Of a DNA stretch of 64,000 nucleotides, positions 36,176-46,400 are shown piece after piece. The DNA is taken from the NCBI RefSeq assembly GCF_040289685.1, contig NZ_PSLQ01000006.1:1-64000 (forward strand). Reading direction: 5' to 3'. The notes beneath the pieces were generated by a model. That model had not been told where the DNA came from and ran no database searches. It saw only the letters and a list, made by a program, of their open reading frames with translations. Origin of the DNA: Pyrinomonas sp040289685 (GTDB taxonomy: Bacteria; Acidobacteriota; Blastocatellia; Pyrinomonadales; Pyrinomonadaceae). Position 1 is the first letter of the stretch. Each line of letters starts with the position of its first letter. Both the position numbers and the translations under genes were made by a program.

Positions 36176-36466
36176 AGCGGGAGCGCATCTCAGCGGCGGG
36201 CTACGTTCAACCGATCAGCGTTCAAAGAGAGAGCGCACGTGGTTGCGTCCGGCGACGGGGCCTTCGGTGCGCCTTGCGCCGCTTTGCAAAGGGTCATTCT
36301 TTTCGTTCGGTGGTGTCGGTTTCACTCGATCCGGCGCCACCTTCGTTTTTGTTTTCGGGGATTGAATTCGGAGGTAACAGAAAGATGTGGGTGGGACTCA
36401 ACCTCTGTCCCGGCGGTATGACCCCCATCTTGCGTTCGCAACAGAACTTCAGGAGGCGTCATAACG

Positions 36467-39400
36467 ATGAGGTATCGCATCTTTGCTTTAGCCGTTTCGC
36501 TATGTCTCGCCGCGGGGCTTATTTGGTCGTCGCTGCCGCACTCGGCGGCGCACGCCGAAGCTGCGCCGCCGACGCGCAAAGTGCGCGTCGAAAACCCAGA
36601 AGCTGGGCGCATGTTGCGCGCCGGCGGAGCGCGGTTGATCGCCGATTACGGGAGCTTCGCCCTGTATGAAGCGAGCGAGACTCTGGCCACTACGCTCAGC
36701 CAAACTGGGCGCGCCGAGTTGGCCGACGATTACAACCACATACTGCTGAACGCGGGCATCGTCAACACGGCTGCGCCGGAGACGAAAGCGCTCAGCAACG
36801 AGATCACCTACTTCGAAGGCAAACGCCTGCATCTCGTTCAGTTCGCCGGTCCGATCAAGCCCGAGTGGTACGACGAGCTGCTCAAGACGGGCGTCGAAGT
36901 CGTTACTTACATTCCGAACAACTCTTATCTCATCTATGGCGATGCGGCGAGTCTGAACCGCGTCCACGAGATGAAGACGCAAAGCGCCTTCTTGCAATGG
37001 GACGGCGCTTACCTTGGACAGTACAAGGTAGACCCAGCAGCGCGTGCCGCCCAAGTGGGCAAAGAGGCTCTGGCCAACGATCTTTACGCCATTCAGATGG
37101 TCGCCGACAAAGCGGCCAACGCCGATACGTTGGGCGTCATCGAGCGTTTCAAGTTGGATGAGATCTTCCGTCAGGAAGAGGCGCTCGGTTACTACAACGT
37201 CATCGTCCGACTAAGACCGGAAGCCTTGGATGAGATCGCCGCTCAACCCGAGGTCGTCTCCATTCAGCCCTACTTCATCCCGCAGAAGCGCGATGAACGG
37301 CAGAACATCATCGTCTCCGGCTTGCTCAACGGCAACGCGCCGAGCGGGCCTGGGTATTACGATCTGCTCGCCAGTTGGGGCTTCACACAGGAGCAGTTCG
37401 ATGCCTCGGGCTTCGCCGTCGATGTCTCCGATAGTGGCATTGACAATGCGACCACCTCGCCAAACCATTTCGCGCTCTATCGTTTGGGTGTCCGTCCGGG
37501 CACGAGTCGCGTCGTCTACAATCGCTTGGAAGGCACGCCGAACACGGGCAGCACGTTGCAAGGGTGCGATGGGCACGGCACGATCAATGCGCACATCGTC
37601 GCCGGTTACATCCCGCCTTCGTTGAATGGCTTCCCGCATGTGGATTCGAGCGGCTACCGCTACGGGTTGGGCGTCGCTCCGTTCGTGCGAGTCGGTTCTT
37701 CCGTGGTCTTCGACCCAGACCGCTTTACGCGCCCGAACTACTTCGACCTTCAAGCGCGGGCTTGGCGCGACGGAGCGCGGATTAGCACCAATAGCTGGGG
37801 ATCGCGTTCCAACACCTACACCTTGGACTCGCAGCAATACGATTCGCTCGTGCGCGATGCGCAACAAAGCGGCTCCGCCGTTCCTTCCCCGGGCAATCAG
37901 GAAATGGTGATCATCTTCGCAGCGGGCAATTCTGGACCTGGAGCTAACACGGTTGGAAGCCCGGGCACGGCGAAGAACGTCATTTCCGTTGGCGCTGCTG
38001 AGAACGTGCACCCGTTTGGCGGCAACGACGGCTGTAGCATCAGCGACGCGGAAGCCGATAGCGCCAACGACGTCATCTTTTTCTCAAGTCGTGGGCCGAC
38101 CGCCGACGGACGCAAGAAGCCGGACATCCTCGCGCCGGGGACGCACATCACGGGCGGGGTCTTTCAGGTGAGCAATCCGCCTGTCAACGGACAAGCTGAT
38201 TCATGCTTCGATGCTGGTGGCGTTTGCGGCGGTCCGGGAAGCAACTTCTTCCCCGCCGGTCAAGAGTGGTACACGACCTCTTCGGGCACGAGCCACTCGA
38301 CGCCGGCTGTGGCTGGCGGTGCGGCGCTCGTCCGCCAGTACTTCATCAATAACTTCGGTGGCCCAGCTAGCCCGGCGATGACCAAAGCTTACCTGATGAA
38401 CTCGACGCGCTACATGACCGGCGTTGGAGCCAACGACACGCTCTGGTCCAACAGCCAAGGCATGGGCATGATGAACCTTGGCCGCGCTTTCGACGGCGTG
38501 CCGCGGATTTTGCGCGATCAGCGCGCTGCGGACAAATTCACCGCGACTGGACAAGAACGGATCATCACTGGACGAATCGTTGATCCGACGAAGCCTTTCC
38601 GCGTGACCTTGGCGTGGACCGATGCGCCTGGGCCGACCAGCGGCTCGGCTTGGCGCAACGATCTCGATCTGATCGTCAGCGTCGGCGGGCAGACCTATCT
38701 TGGCAACGTCTTCAACGGCGCTTCTTCCGTCACGGGCGGAGCGCGCGATGATCGCAACAACGTCGAGAGCGTCTTCTTGCCGGCAGGCGTCAGCGGCCCC
38801 TTCGTCATTCGCGTGCGTGCGGCCAACATCAACTCCGACGGCGTGCCGAACGACAGCGATCCGCTCGATCAGGATTTCGCGCTCGTCGCCTATAACGCGC
38901 AAGAACAACCGTCCCCAGTGATCACGGGCGTAAGCGCCGACATCACCGTCGAGAGCTGCCCGCCGGGCAACGGCGTTATCGATCCGAGCGAGCGCGTGAC
39001 GCTCAACGTCACCTTGCGCAACGACGGCACGGCGAGCGCTTCCAACTTGGTGGCGACGTTGCAGCCGTCGGCCAACGTGATCGCGCCGAGCGAGCCGCAA
39101 AATTACGGCGCGCTCGCCGTGGGCGCCTCCGCATCGCGTTTGTTCTCGTTTACGGCGGCGGGCAATTGCGGTGACCAGATCACGCTCACCTTCCGTTTGC
39201 AGGACGGTTCGTCTGACTTGGGCACGGTGACCTTCACCTTACGTCTCGGCCAACTCGTCGTCAATACGGCGTTTGCCGAAAACTTCGATGGCGTGACGCC
39301 GCCGACGCTGCCTTCCGGCTGGACCACGTCGCAAACTGGTGCCGCGCCGTTGTGGGTGACCAGCAACGTTGCGAGCGATACGGCGCCCAACTCCGCTTAC

Positions 39401-40162
39401 AGCGCCAGCGTCCCGTCCGTGGGAGTCAATGAGTTGGTCACGCCGCCGATTAGCATCCCAACCAGCACGAACTTCCAACTCACATTCCGCCACCGTTACC
39501 TATTCGAGAGCGGCTCCACCATCGGCTTCGACGGCGGCGTGCTTGAGATCAAGATCGGCAGCGGTGGTTTCCAAGACATCATCGCCGCTGGCGGAAGCTT
39601 CGTCACGGGCGGCTATGTGCGTGCCTTGAGCACGAGCTTCGGCAATCCGCTCGGCGGACGCCAAGCTTGGACCGGCAGCACCAACAACGCCTTCATCACA
39701 ACGACGGTGAACCTGCCGCCGAGCGCCAGCGGCCAAACGATTCAACTGCGTTGGCGCGCTGGGTTCGATCGGAGCGTATCGCCGACGGGGGCCGGTTGGT
39801 TTATTGATTCGATTCAGATCTCCGCTTCCAGCTACGTCTGCACGCCTTGCATGGGCGAGCCGAGATTGCTCACCAAGTCGCAACTTTCTTGTGGCCCAAA
39901 TGGCGCGATCGTGGCGACGATTACGGTGAGCAATGCGGGCACTGGCGCGGCGAACGACGTCGTGTTGACCAACGTGCGGCTCGGCTCAACGTCGGGCACG
40001 CCATTGCCGCAATCTTTGGGCGACCTCGCCCCAGGCGCGTCGGCGACGGCGACCGTGCAGTTCCCGGCTGGAACCAGCGGCAACATCTTGCGCGTGGGGG
40101 GAACGTACAGCGGCGGCACGTTCGGCGGCGGAGCGCGCGTCACTCCGCCTAGCTGTCCGTAA
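36467..40162 (+). CDS. Secreted S8 (subtilisin-like) serine protease, multi-domain
   Basis: 1231 aa. Signal peptide, an inhibitor-like propeptide region, then the catalytic domain: Asp in VDVSDSGIDNA, His in GCDGHGTINAHIVAGY, oxyanion Asn in FAAGNSGPGANT and Ser in SSGTSHSTPAVAGGAALV. C-terminal to it are beta-sandwich domains: a P-domain-like part (RVTLAWTDAPGP), CARDB-like segments (LNVTLRNDGTASASNLVATL) and a jelly-roll module around WTTSQTGAAPLWV. AGGAGG about 10 nt upstream supports the start. Followed by a PEP-CTERM gene. Catalytic triad looks complete; the natural substrate is unknown. Confidence 0.9.
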   Translation: MRYRIFALAVSLCLAAGLIWSSLPHSAAHAEAAPPTRKVRVENPEAGRMLRAGGARLIADYGSFALYEASETLATTLSQTGRAELADDYNHILLNAGIVNTAAPETKALSNEITYFEGKRLHLVQFAGPIKPEWYDELLKTGVEVVTYIPNNSYLIYGDAASLNRVHEMKTQSAFLQWDGAYLGQYKVDPAARAAQVGKEALANDLYAIQMVADKAANADTLGVIERFKLDEIFRQEEALGYYNVIVRLRPEALDEIAAQPEVVSIQPYFIPQKRDERQNIIVSGLLNGNAPSGPGYYDLLASWGFTQEQFDASGFAVDVSDSGIDNATTSPNHFALYRLGVRPGTSRVVYNRLEGTPNTGSTLQGCDGHGTINAHIVAGYIPPSLNGFPHVDSSGYRYGLGVAPFVRVGSSVVFDPDRFTRPNYFDLQARAWRDGARISTNSWGSRSNTYTLDSQQYDSLVRDAQQSGSAVPSPGNQEMVIIFAAGNSGPGANTVGSPGTAKNVISVGAAENVHPFGGNDGCSISDAEADSANDVIFFSSRGPTADGRKKPDILAPGTHITGGVFQVSNPPVNGQADSCFDAGGVCGGPGSNFFPAGQEWYTTSSGTSHSTPAVAGGAALVRQYFINNFGGPASPAMTKAYLMNSTRYMTGVGANDTLWSNSQGMGMMNLGRAFDGVPRILRDQRAADKFTATGQERIITGRIVDPTKPFRVTLAWTDAPGPTSGSAWRNDLDLIVSVGGQTYLGNVFNGASSVTGGARDDRNNVESVFLPAGVSGPFVIRVRAANINSDGVPNDSDPLDQDFALVAYNAQEQPSPVITGVSADITVESCPPGNGVIDPSERVTLNVTLRNDGTASASNLVATLQPSANVIAPSEPQNYGALAVGASASRLFSFTAAGNCGDQITLTFRLQDGSSDLGTVTFTLRLGQLVVNTAFAENFDGVTPPTLPSGWTTSQTGAAPLWVTSNVASDTAPNSAYSASVPSVGVNELVTPPISIPTSTNFQLTFRHRYLFESGSTIGFDGGVLEIKIGSGGFQDIIAAGGSFVTGGYVRALSTSFGNPLGGRQAWTGSTNNAFITTTVNLPPSASGQTIQLRWRAGFDRSVSPTGAGWFIDSIQISASSYVCTPCMGEPRLLTKSQLSCGPNGAIVATITVSNAGTGAANDVVLTNVRLGSTSGTPLPQSLGDLAPGASATATVQFPAGTSGNILRVGGTYSGGTFGGGARVTPPSCP

Positions 40163-40209
40163 CGGCGCTCATGATCCGCACGAAACCCTTTAGGAGGTAA
40201 AAGTCGAAA

Positions 40210-40725
40210 ATGAAAAGGAATCCGTTTGTGAGTTTGGCGGCGGCAGCAGCGTTCTTGCTGCTGCCCGTCGCGGTGAAGGCTGATCCGTTCACCTTCACGC
40301 TGAACAACCCAATTCAAACTGCGTCGCCCGGTCAAACGCTGAGTTTCTTCGGGACTCTTTCCAACGGTGGTCCGCCTATTATCTATTTGAACGGTACAAG
40401 CTTCAGTGTGCCGTCGGGCACGTCAGTCGACGACAGTCCCTTCTTCAGCAACGCTCCCGGGTCTCTTAATCCGGGGCAGTCAACCGGCAGCATCTTGCTG
40501 TTTGAAGTGACGATCAGCCCGAGCTTTACGGGGAACCTGATCACTGGCACGTTCTCGATCGTGGGTGGTCCGAACCAAGAGAGCCAGAACATCCTCGGGA
40601 CGCAAGATTACCGGATCATCGTCCAGCAACAGGAGCCAATCCCCGAACCGGCGACCATGTTGTTGCTCGGAACCGGATTGGCCGGCGTCGCCATCGCGCG
40701 GCGCAAGAGACGTGCGCGCCGTTGA
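40210..40725 (+). CDS. PEP-CTERM sorting-domain protein
   Basis: 171 aa. Signal peptide, a short beta-rich domain, and a C-terminal sorting tail: PEPATMLLLGTGLAGVAIA then an Arg-rich cluster, the signature for exosortase-dependent processing. TTTAGGAGGTAAAA upstream is a strong ribosome site. It follows the S8 protease by 47 nt and probably shares its transcript, with a terminator after it. The exosortase itself is not in the window. Confidence 0.9.
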   Translation: MKRNPFVSLAAAAAFLLLPVAVKADPFTFTLNNPIQTASPGQTLSFFGTLSNGGPPIIYLNGTSFSVPSGTSVDDSPFFSNAPGSLNPGQSTGSILLFEVTISPSFTGNLITGTFSIVGGPNQESQNILGTQDYRIIVQQQEPIPEPATMLLLGTGLAGVAIARRKRRARR

Positions 40726-40765
40726 AGTGGGCGCTAAGTGATGAGGTGCGGATCATCACCGCTCT

Positions 40766-40798
40766 GCTCGGAGGAGAGGCTTTCTCCTCCGAGCTTTC
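40766..40798 (+). terminator. Rho-independent terminator after the PEP-CTERM gene
   Basis: GCTCGGAGGAGA (40766-40777) pairs perfectly with TCTCCTCCGAGC (40783-40794) around a 5-nt loop, followed by TTTCC. It starts 40 nt after the stop codon. Confidence 0.85.
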
Positions 40799-40861
40799 CT
40801 CTTCTGTTTTTCCGCGCTGGATGACCAGCCCCGCCTCTTCAGCATGGAACCGTTGTGGACA

Positions 40862-40951
40862 CTCATGGACATGCTCTCTCATGAACGGATGCGTGTCGCG
40901 GCTTATTTGAAGATTACGTGTTGCGGTAGCTCATGGACAGGCTCTCTCATG
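40862..40951. repeat. Direct repeat pair, 68 bp apart
   Basis: CTCATGGACATGCTCTCTCATG at 40862-40883 recurs as CTCATGGACAGGCTCTCTCATG at 40930-40951, one mismatch in 22. The rest of 40799-41442 shows a few hairpins (GGGGCGAAGCGTCCCC near 41072) and no convincing gene. Confidence 0.75.
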
Positions 40952-41442
40952 CGCGGCGCATCCCAGTGGGCTTGCTTCCTGCTTCATCCGCTGGCTTTGC
41001 CGCAGCGGCCACTGCCGATGGCAGCCCCTCGTCAATGCAAGAGGATCTGCAATTAAGCTACTACCGGCGAACTGGGGCGAAGCGTCCCCAGCAAGAGCGG
41101 CGCTCCTCTACTTAACGCTTGTGTGAAATAGAGTGGGTATTTCATTCGGTCTTGCAGATTTCATGGCGCCTGAACCGACGTCACTCGCTTTGCATCATCT
41201 CCGGCGTTGGAGGACCGCTTCGGTCGTGACATTGCAACCGGAATGCGATAGGATTCATCCAAACTTCCGTCGTGACGCGCCGCGTTCTTGAGCTGGTGCG
41301 TGCGCCTTGAACGCTCTCCCCCGAGCGTTATCGGCTCTCTGATGGGGGAAGAGGATCGGATGAGCGGCATGTCCCCCGATCGGATCGCTGGGCGTGCCGC
41401 TCTTCGAATTATGGCGCAAAAGGGGATACGGGGAGGGTTAAG

Positions 41443-42849
41443 ATGCAAGCAGTCGAACGACAAAAGCCTTTCATCGTCGCGTTGACTTTGATCGTGGCGC
41501 TTGTCGTCGCGCCCGTCGGGGCGCAAACGCGCATCAGCGCGCCGAGCAATCGTTACAGCACGCGCGATGATGTGCGCCTCGGACAAGAAGCCGCCCGTGA
41601 GGTCGAGCGTCAGCTCCCGCTGCTCAGAGATGAGTTGGTGCAAGATTACATCGAGCGGGTCGGGCAACGTTTGGTGGCTGCGATCCCGCCGGAGTTTCAA
41701 CATCCGGAGTTCCGTTACAATTTCAAGGTCGTCAACGCGCGCGACATCAACGCCTTCGCGCTGCCGGGTGGTCCTCTTTATATCAACCGCGGCGTGATCG
41801 AAGCGGCGCGCAGCGAGGGCGAAATGGCAGGCGTGATGGCGCACGAGATCTCGCACATCGCGTTGCGTCATGGAACGGCGCAGGCGACCAAAGCCCAATC
41901 GGCGAAGTTTCAGCTTCCGGCGATTGCGGGCGCTGTGCTCGGCGCGATCATTGGCGGCGGTCTCGGAGATATCATCGCCGGTGGAACGCAGACCGGACTC
42001 GGCCTCTACTTTCTCAAGTACAGCCGCGAGTATGAAACGCAAGCGGACGTGTTGGGCGCACAGATCATGGCGCGCGCCGGCTACGATCCGCGCGATCTAG
42101 CCAACATGTTCCGCACAATCGAGCGTGAGAGCGGACGCGGTGGCCCGGAGTGGTTGAGCAGCCACCCCAACCCCGGCAATCGCTACGAACGCATCGAACG
42201 CGAAGCGGCGATGTTGCGCGTCTCCAACCCGATTCGCAACGCTGAGGAGTTCGAGCGCATCAAAGCGCATCTGATCACGATGGGGCGCGCGCCATCGATG
42301 GCCGAGATACAGCGTGGCGGCGGGCGTTATCCGCAAGACAGCGGCAGACCACGCGCAGGGCGCGTCGAACCGCCGTCGAGTAATTACCGAACCTACACGG
42401 GAGGCACCCTCTTCAGCGTCAGCGTGCCCGATAACTGGCGCGAGCTGAGCGGAAACGGTGCCGTCATCTTCGCCCCTGATGGAGCTTACGGCCAAGTGCA
42501 AGGCCAGTTCGTCTTCACGCACGGCGTGCAGATCGGCACGGTCCGCGCCTCGAGTTCGGATCTGAGGCGCGCAACCGACGAATTCATCGCTTCATTGGTG
42601 CAGGGCAACGCGTATCTTACGGAGCGAAGCGGCTACCAGCGGGGTTATTTGAGCGGGCGTGAAGCGCTGCGAACTCGTTTGTCGGGCCAATCTTACATCA
42701 CCGGACGAACCGAGGTCGTCGATGTTTATACGGCCTTGCTTAACAACGGCGATCTCTTTTACCTGATCACGGTCGCGCCCGATAACGACTACAGCGCTTT
42801 CCAAACGGCTTTCCGCAACGTCTTGCGTTCTTTGCGCATCAACGGCTGA
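41443..42849 (+). CDS. M48-family metalloprotease (BepA-like)
   Basis: 468 aa. Signal peptide, then the M48 domain with HEISHIALRHGTAQ (HExxH) near residue 130 and the third zinc ligand in YETQADVLGAQIMARAGYDP. A Gly-rich membrane-like stretch (AGAVLGAIIGGGLGDIIAGG) lies between them. The C-terminal ~170 residues (from about 300) form a separate domain with LFSVSVPDNWRELSGNG. Members act in envelope quality control; TPR repeats seen in E. coli BepA are absent. It sits between two S8 protease units. Confidence 0.9.
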   Translation: MQAVERQKPFIVALTLIVALVVAPVGAQTRISAPSNRYSTRDDVRLGQEAAREVERQLPLLRDELVQDYIERVGQRLVAAIPPEFQHPEFRYNFKVVNARDINAFALPGGPLYINRGVIEAARSEGEMAGVMAHEISHIALRHGTAQATKAQSAKFQLPAIAGAVLGAIIGGGLGDIIAGGTQTGLGLYFLKYSREYETQADVLGAQIMARAGYDPRDLANMFRTIERESGRGGPEWLSSHPNPGNRYERIEREAAMLRVSNPIRNAEEFERIKAHLITMGRAPSMAEIQRGGGRYPQDSGRPRAGRVEPPSSNYRTYTGGTLFSVSVPDNWRELSGNGAVIFAPDGAYGQVQGQFVFTHGVQIGTVRASSSDLRRATDEFIASLVQGNAYLTERSGYQRGYLSGREALRTRLSGQSYITGRTEVVDVYTALLNNGDLFYLITVAPDNDYSAFQTAFRNVLRSLRING

Positions 42850-43308
42850 GGCGAAAAACAGATCTCGCGGCGATGGGGCGGCGAAGACCGACAAACTTTT
42901 CGCTGCCCCGTTGCTCTTTGTCAAGCGTTGGCGCATCCTTCCTGCGACCGTAACGTATTTGGCCCAAAGCGAACTGTCTGCCCGCGCATTTCATTGAGCG
43001 AAAATTCGGTTGTGTGCAACGCGCGAGGTCAGCGCGTTCCTGAGATGCTTCCGATAGCGCGATGGGATCGAAAGCGAGCGCGAAAGATCGGTCGTGATGA
43101 TGCCGCTCGTCTTTTCGCCACGAGAACAGACGATGCCTTTGCCGTCGGGCGACCAAGCGGAATCGAAGATCGAATTGGAAAGGAGGGCGTTTCGGCGGCG
43201 TGTCGGCCCACCGTTGAGCGACAGCGTTCGGATTTTTGACCTCCCCGCTCGTGACAGTCAAAGGCTCGAAGCCTTTAGTTTCACCGAAGCCAAACGCTCT
43301 GCTCCGAA

Positions 43309-43339
43309 ACGAAGACGGGCGGCGAAGATACCGCCCGTC
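43309..43339 (-). terminator. Probable terminator of the minus-strand S8 gene
   Basis: GACGGGCGG (43314-43322) pairs with CCGCCCGTC (43331-43339). Read on the minus strand it lies about 65 nt past the S8 stop and is followed by TTCGTTTCGG. Weak T-run, hence moderate confidence. The rest of 42850-43403 shows no recognisable gene. Confidence 0.5.
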
Positions 43340-43403
43340 CCCTCTACCCGCTTTTGCCCCTTGATGGACGGAGGGAAAAGGATTTAACGGATCGGTGGCC
43401 CGA

Positions 43404-46400
43404 TCAGGGCAACCCGAGGCGATTGACGATCACGCATCGCGTGTTGCTGTATGGTCCGACCACTGCCCCTTCGGGCGTGTCGAACAAGCCCGCGATGCGA
43501 TAGAAATAGGTTCCGTTGTTGCGTCCTGTGATGTCAAAGGAGTTAACGCTTGCGCCGACCTCGGCCAGCGTGCGGAAATCATCGGCGCTGACACGTATGT
43601 CTTCGATGTACCAGCCAAGAGGCGCAGCATCCGGCGGACCGTTCAGCAGATCGCTCACCATGCGGAAGCGAAGCAGGATCGACCGTCCGGCGAAGGCTGA
43701 AAGATCGACCGTTCGCGTGCCGATGAAGTTATCTGCGTAGATGGCGACGGTGGTCCAATTCGCGCCGCCATCGGTGCTCACTTCGACGAAGCCGTTGTCG
43801 AAGCCGTCTTCAAAGTCCTGCGTCGTTGTGAAGGTGAGCGTTGCTCCGCCGGTCGGTAGCGTGATCGGGCTGCGCAGCGTGAGCGCTTCGTTTTGGTTCG
43901 CCAAATCGGCGATGTAGTAGGCGAGGCTTCCCGTGTTCGGATTGTTCTGCGTGGTCCACTGCGCGCTGCCGCTCCACTTCGAATTGCTTCCGGCGATCAG
44001 AGGTTCATCGGCGTTGTCGAAGAAGAGCGTCTGGCTGCGCGTTGCCTCTTGGATGCGGAAGCCGATGGGCAACGGTCCGCCGTTGGGCGGCGTGTAGCTC
44101 CAACGCAAGCGGTAGTTGCCGTTGGTGTCGGTGGGGCAACCGGTGGTGGCCGGTTGCTCCGTCCCTTCAATGGGGGCTTGATCGGGCGCAGCTAGGTTCG
44201 ATACTTGCGCGCGCACCGCGCGATAGTAGAAGGGAACGCGCAACGTGCGCCCCGAGGAGGAGTGCGTCGCCGTGACGTACCACTGAAACTCCGTCGGATC
44301 GACCGTGATGCGACGCCCATCAGCGATGACGCGCACGAAGAAGGAGACTTGACCCCCTGCTGGGACGCTGACCGAATTGATCGGATTGCCGTTCGCATCG
44401 GTGAACGAGATTTGGAATCCCGGATTGTCCGCGTTGCGGTTGTTCTGGAAAGCGAGCGCATAGGGGCCGCTCCCGCCGCCGCGCGTGATGTCGCGAATGA
44501 TCACTTCCTGCGTGCGCACGAGCGTCCCATTCAATCCCACCACTGGAACCGCTCCGAAACTGGCGCTCGGCAGCAGCACCTTGAGCGCGCCGTTGGCTTC
44601 GTATTGCGGCGGGTCGTTAGCTGGCGGCGTATACTCTTCTTTAAGCAGCAATGTTGGCGCGACCATGATGGCACGCGCGTCGAGCGCGCCAGCGACGTTG
44701 ATCAAGCCGGCGCCCATGTCGTTGATGGACGCGACCGAAGCCGCGCCATCGCCTTGCGGGACGCCGCGTCCGTTGCGCAAGTTGGTTGCCGTGTTCATCA
44801 AGAGCGCGCGCGAAATGGTCACCGCATCGAACCGTTTCGAACGATACTTCGGATCGGAGATGTCGGTCGCGTCGAGTCTCAGTTCTTCGCGCACGCGTTG
44901 ACGGATGAGCGCTACAGCACCGGCAGCGATCGGACCGGAGAAGCTAGTCCCATTGGCTTGCGTATAGCCGGTCGGACTTGCCAACCCGAGCGCTTCATCG
45001 GGCAAGCCGTCGGGCGTGGCCGCTCCGACGATGCCGACGCCCGGAGCCGTCACGTCCGGTTTGATCGTACGGAAGCGCGCGTTCGGATGATCATTGGGGC
45101 CGCGTGAACTGAAGCCCGCCATGTTCGGCTCGAAGGCGTCGAGCGTAATGCTATCGGAGAGGCGAAGGGGCAGCTCCGAGACGAGGCCCGGCGTGGGATC
45201 GCCTGCATCGTTGTCGGTGGACGAAAGAAGGTCGAGCAAGTATTCGCCGTCGTTCGGATTGATCGTATAAGTCGGAATGCCGCCCGCGACGACCACAGCG
45301 GTTGCGGACTCTACGGTAGTAACGATCAGAATCGCTGCTGGACGAAACGGCGCAACCGAATTAGCGATCGCGGCAAACGCGCCCGTCCCTTTGACTACGG
45401 CGATGCGATTGGTAACCGATGGCGGGATCGGATTGGCTGGATTGCGCCGATCAACGAAGACGTAGTGGGCGGAGAGCGAACCATTCGGCAGCGGTCCGCC
45501 GCCTGCGACCGGGAAGAGCTTCATGCCTTGTCGCGCGTTCGGTTGCGGCACGTTCTGCTCGGAGGCGGTCCCGGTTTCGGGTGGCGGTCCAGCCGTGGGC
45601 GCACGCGTCTCGCCCGGAATCTGATTGGGCGCAAGCACATCTGCGCCCGAAGTCGAGCCGGGATCGAGATTGGCTCCCACAGCGATGGCCAAAGTCGCTG
45701 CTGCTGGCGAGCCGACCGTGCCCGGCCCAGGGCCGCTGTTGCCTGCCGAGGCGACGACAATGGTGCCCGCCAGCGCGGCGTTGTTAGCGAAGATCGCCGT
45801 CGAGCCTTGTGGGTTGCCCGCTGTATCGCCGAGCGAGAGATTGATCACGTCGGCGACGGGTTTACGCACGGCGGTAGTCGTCAACGGGCCCCCGCTCGCC
45901 CCGACCAGTGTGTAAGGCGAAGCGGCATCTTCCATCGCCAACTCGATGTCGCCCAAGCATTGCGGCGCTGGTCCACAGACCTTGTAAGCCATGATGCGCG
46001 CTTGCGGCGCGGTGCCGTGAAGCTGCGTTCCGCTCGGCGTCGGTCCGATGCCGGTTCCGTCGCGTCCCGTTCCGTAGCCAGCGCGCGGCGGCGTGTTCCC
46101 ATCCACCGCGTAACCGGCAGCGCACGCGGCCACCAGCGTTCCGTGACCGAAGTCGTCCGTCGGATCGCCGGGCGATGAAAGCGCGTAGTAGTAGATCACC
46201 TTGCGGTTGTCGTTTGGGCTTTCGGCCATACCGGAGATGCGCGGCAGCGGCGTGCTCTGACCGATACCGCCGAACATCGGGTGGCGCCAATCAACGCCCG
46301 AATCGATGATGGCGATGTTAATGTTCTGTCCTTCGAAGCCATCTCCGTTGCGGTTGGTCGAAGGCGCTTCCGGATGGCCCGGCGCGCCGCGCGGTTGCAA

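Noticed and set aside
36385..36669. Upstream ORF with a strong GGAGGTAA site overlapping the S8 protease start
   Set aside because: Starts well but runs out of frame into the protease; product not recognisable. Possible leader peptide only.
42839..43261. 140-aa minus-strand ORF between the M48 and S8 genes
   Set aside because: No ribosome site, Arg-rich composition and no family; intergenic read-through.
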